Shown here: positions 23,619 through 24,642 of the stretch, one piece after another
Layout: the number at the start of each line of letters is the position of its first letter
How positions within the stretch are numbered: position 1 is the stretch's first letter
DNA from: a virus
Reading direction: 5' to 3' (one strand)
IMG/VR virus record: IMGVR_UViG_3300005265_000317
Span: 1-24,642 of that record
DNA length: 24,642 nucleotides
Notes under the pieces: model-generated
Databases searched by the model: none
The model's input: only the letters and a program-made list of their open reading frames with translations
Told to the model about the DNA's origin: nothing
Position numbers and translations under genes: made by a program

Positions 23619-24384
23619 GAAAAAAGTTTGCTACAAGATCTAGATCAATTTCTTCCTCTTCCCCACAATGAATACAATTACTTTTCATTTTAAGAGAGAT
23701 TCCGTATTTTCCAAATCTGTCCCTATATTCTTTATGAACCTGCCTTTTATCCCTAGAAGGTAATGATAGATATGCATCTACAATATCAGATCTTTCTGAA
23801 TATACAACTGTATCACCCTCATCCGGTGTTTGTTGAAAATTATCAATAATCAAAGTTTCTGTTATCAGATCCATGCTCTTATCAACACTTCCAACCATAC
23901 TTTTAATTCCAATCATTTCTTCAAACAACGTAGGTTGTTTTATAGTACATATAACACCTTTAGTTGCAACAAGTTCGATTGGTATTCTTTTAGATAAGAT
24001 ATCTTTATCTGGATATGGTAGGTAGTTGAATGTTGATGAAGCTTGAACAGTAACTGGATATTCTTTATTACAACTACCGCATGTAACATCATAATTCCTT
24101 ATTTCTTCATAAGAAATATGATATAGTCCGTATAAAAGAGCATCTCTATCTTTCAATGTAACAGCTTTTAAAAAGCTATCATAATCAGTTACTTGTTCAG
24201 GTTTTTGTACGATGGAGTCAAATATGCATTTGTTTAGATGTTCGTGAATTTTATTGGGAGTCATTAAACTCCCTTTGAGTCTTTCCTCTTCTTTGACGTT
24301 CAACGATCTCACAGTAAATGAAAGATGCGTCTGTGGTGTGATAACTTCATATTCCGGTAACTTCACATCAAACCCTTTAAACAT
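23599..24384 (-). CDS. Zinc-ribbon baseplate hub protein, gp26-like
   Basis: The 261-aa 0-frame protein starts at ATG 24384, chosen over an in-frame TTG at 24402 because AAAGGAGG lies just before it. The N-terminus contains a beta-strand FKGFDVKLPEYEVITPQT and helices. Four cysteines in two pairs, CGSC (about 118-121) and CIHC (about 244-247), would make a zinc ribbon, each flanked by strand segments (EYPVTVQ and EIDLDLV). That layout and the place upstream of gp25 match the gp26-type hub subunit of T4-like phages. The 0-frame ends NFFRMVYTF right after a T6 tract followed by CGC, beyond which the +1 frame continues for 67 codons. The gene is secure; the gp26 name is moderate. Confidence 0.65.
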   Translation of the reverse strand: MFKGFDVKLPEYEVITPQTHLSFTVRSLNVKEEERLKGSLMTPNKIHEHLNKCIFDSIVQKPEQVTDYDSFLKAVTLKDRDALLYGLYHISYEEIRNYDVTCGSCNKEYPVTVQASSTFNYLPYPDKDILSKRIPIELVATKGVICTIKQPTLFEEMIGIKSMVGSVDKSMDLITETLIIDNFQQTPDEGDTVVYSERSDIVDAYLSLPSRDKRQVHKEYRDRFGKYGISLKMKSNCIHCGEEEEIDLDLVANFFRMVYTF

Positions 24385-24458
24385 GGTACGTCCTCCTTTC
24401 AATTCGAGTCTATATAATTATTTCGGTACTGTAACCCTCAATAAATTATCCTTTAATT

Positions 24459-24484
24459 ATGAGGGATGGTCTCCCACCCCTCAT
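24459..24484. other. 11-bp hairpin with a GAGA (minus strand) tetraloop
   Basis: On the - strand ATGAGGGGTGG and CCATCCCTCAT pair over 11 bp (one G·U) around a GAGA loop, a GNRA tetraloop. The hairpin lies in the 115-nt gap between the stop of the Ala/Lys-rich gene (24500) and the start of the gp26-like gene. No U-tract follows on the - strand. It could be an inefficient terminator, an mRNA-stabilising 3' end or a processing site. Confidence 0.55.
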
Positions 24485-24499
24485 TATATTATCTATATC

Positions 24500-24642
24500 T
24501 TATGCAGCAATTTTTGCAGCTTTAGCTTTAAGAGCTTGTACTTTTGCAGCAACCCCTGCTTTACATTTTTCAGGGTTTTTAGATTTGGCACATGTTCCGG
24601 AAGCTGATTGAATAGCAGCAGCTTGTTTCATAATTGCTTGTT
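24500..24642 (-). CDS. C-terminus of an Ala/Lys-rich protein, start outside window
   Basis: On the - strand the frame is open from the window edge to TAA at 24502-24500 and ends in a helical, low-complexity tail (KQAAAIQSASGTCAKS, then NPEKCKAGVAAKVQALKAKA and AKIAA). Two cysteines lie ten residues apart. The only ATG inside (24631) has no SD, so the start is probably upstream of the visible sequence. Position at the head of the leftward baseplate run hints at a virion protein or assembly factor, but the fragment is too short to name. Confidence 0.6.
   Translation of the reverse strand, partial: QAIMKQAAAIQSASGTCAKSKNPEKCKAGVAAKVQALKAKAAKIAA

Noticed and set aside
24254-24607. + strand frame of 117 codons opposite the gp26-like and Ala/Lys-rich genes
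   Set aside because: It crosses two opposing genes and the hairpin at 24459-24484, lacks an SD, and reads as Phe/Ser/Cys-rich noise.

Overview
The window looks like part of the genome of a large, strongly AT-rich, contractile-tailed bacteriophage (a T4-like tail plan in a phage of probable jumbo class). It carries a terminase large subunit, a tape-measure-like protein and a set of recognisable baseplate proteins (gp25-, gp6-, gp26-, hub- and gp48/54-like). Genes are tightly packed, with stop/start overlaps and strong Shine-Dalgarno (SD) sequences, and no bacterial housekeeping context is seen. The host cannot be named from the sequence.

Positions 1-6575, + strand, form an information/metabolism block. 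It starts with the 3' part of a NUMOD3/HNH homing-type endonuclease and a 63-aa DUF1040/YihD-like protein. Next comes a 998-aa single-chain homologue of the bacterial RNA polymerase beta subunit, then a tiny gene split over two frames. After that are a FolE2-type GTP cyclohydrolase, a TIM-barrel protein resembling endonuclease IV/sugar isomerases, and two unrecognised proteins. Most of these genes overlap or are separated by only a few bases, so they read as one operon.

Positions 6597-9971, + strand, hold an acidic-tailed unknown protein, an 87-nt structured gap, and a protein with faint polymerase-palm-like motifs. A degenerate methyltransferase-like protein, a small unknown and a DUF932-like protein follow. 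A second structured gap of 156 nt (9972-10127), with three hairpins and a T9 tract, then separates this block from the virion genes.

Positions 10128-18680, + strand, encode a gp27/gpD-like hub protein, terminase large subunit, an HEXXH protein, a 1113-aa tape-measure candidate and a gp48/gp54-like tube-baseplate protein. Positions 18677-24642, - strand, run convergently and encode, in transcription order, the C-terminus of an Ala/Lys-rich protein, a zinc-ribbon gp26-like hub protein with a frameshifted C-terminal extension, gp25, an unnamed 217-aa protein, gp6/gpJ and an unknown 371-aa protein. The two convergent operons meet with their stop codons overlapping in one TTAA.

Most worth a second look are the intact phage RNA polymerase beta chain, the probable +1 frameshift in the gp26-like gene, the AG-repeat frameshift after the polymerase gene, the FolE2/TIM-barrel pair, and two intergenic RNA structures of similar build.
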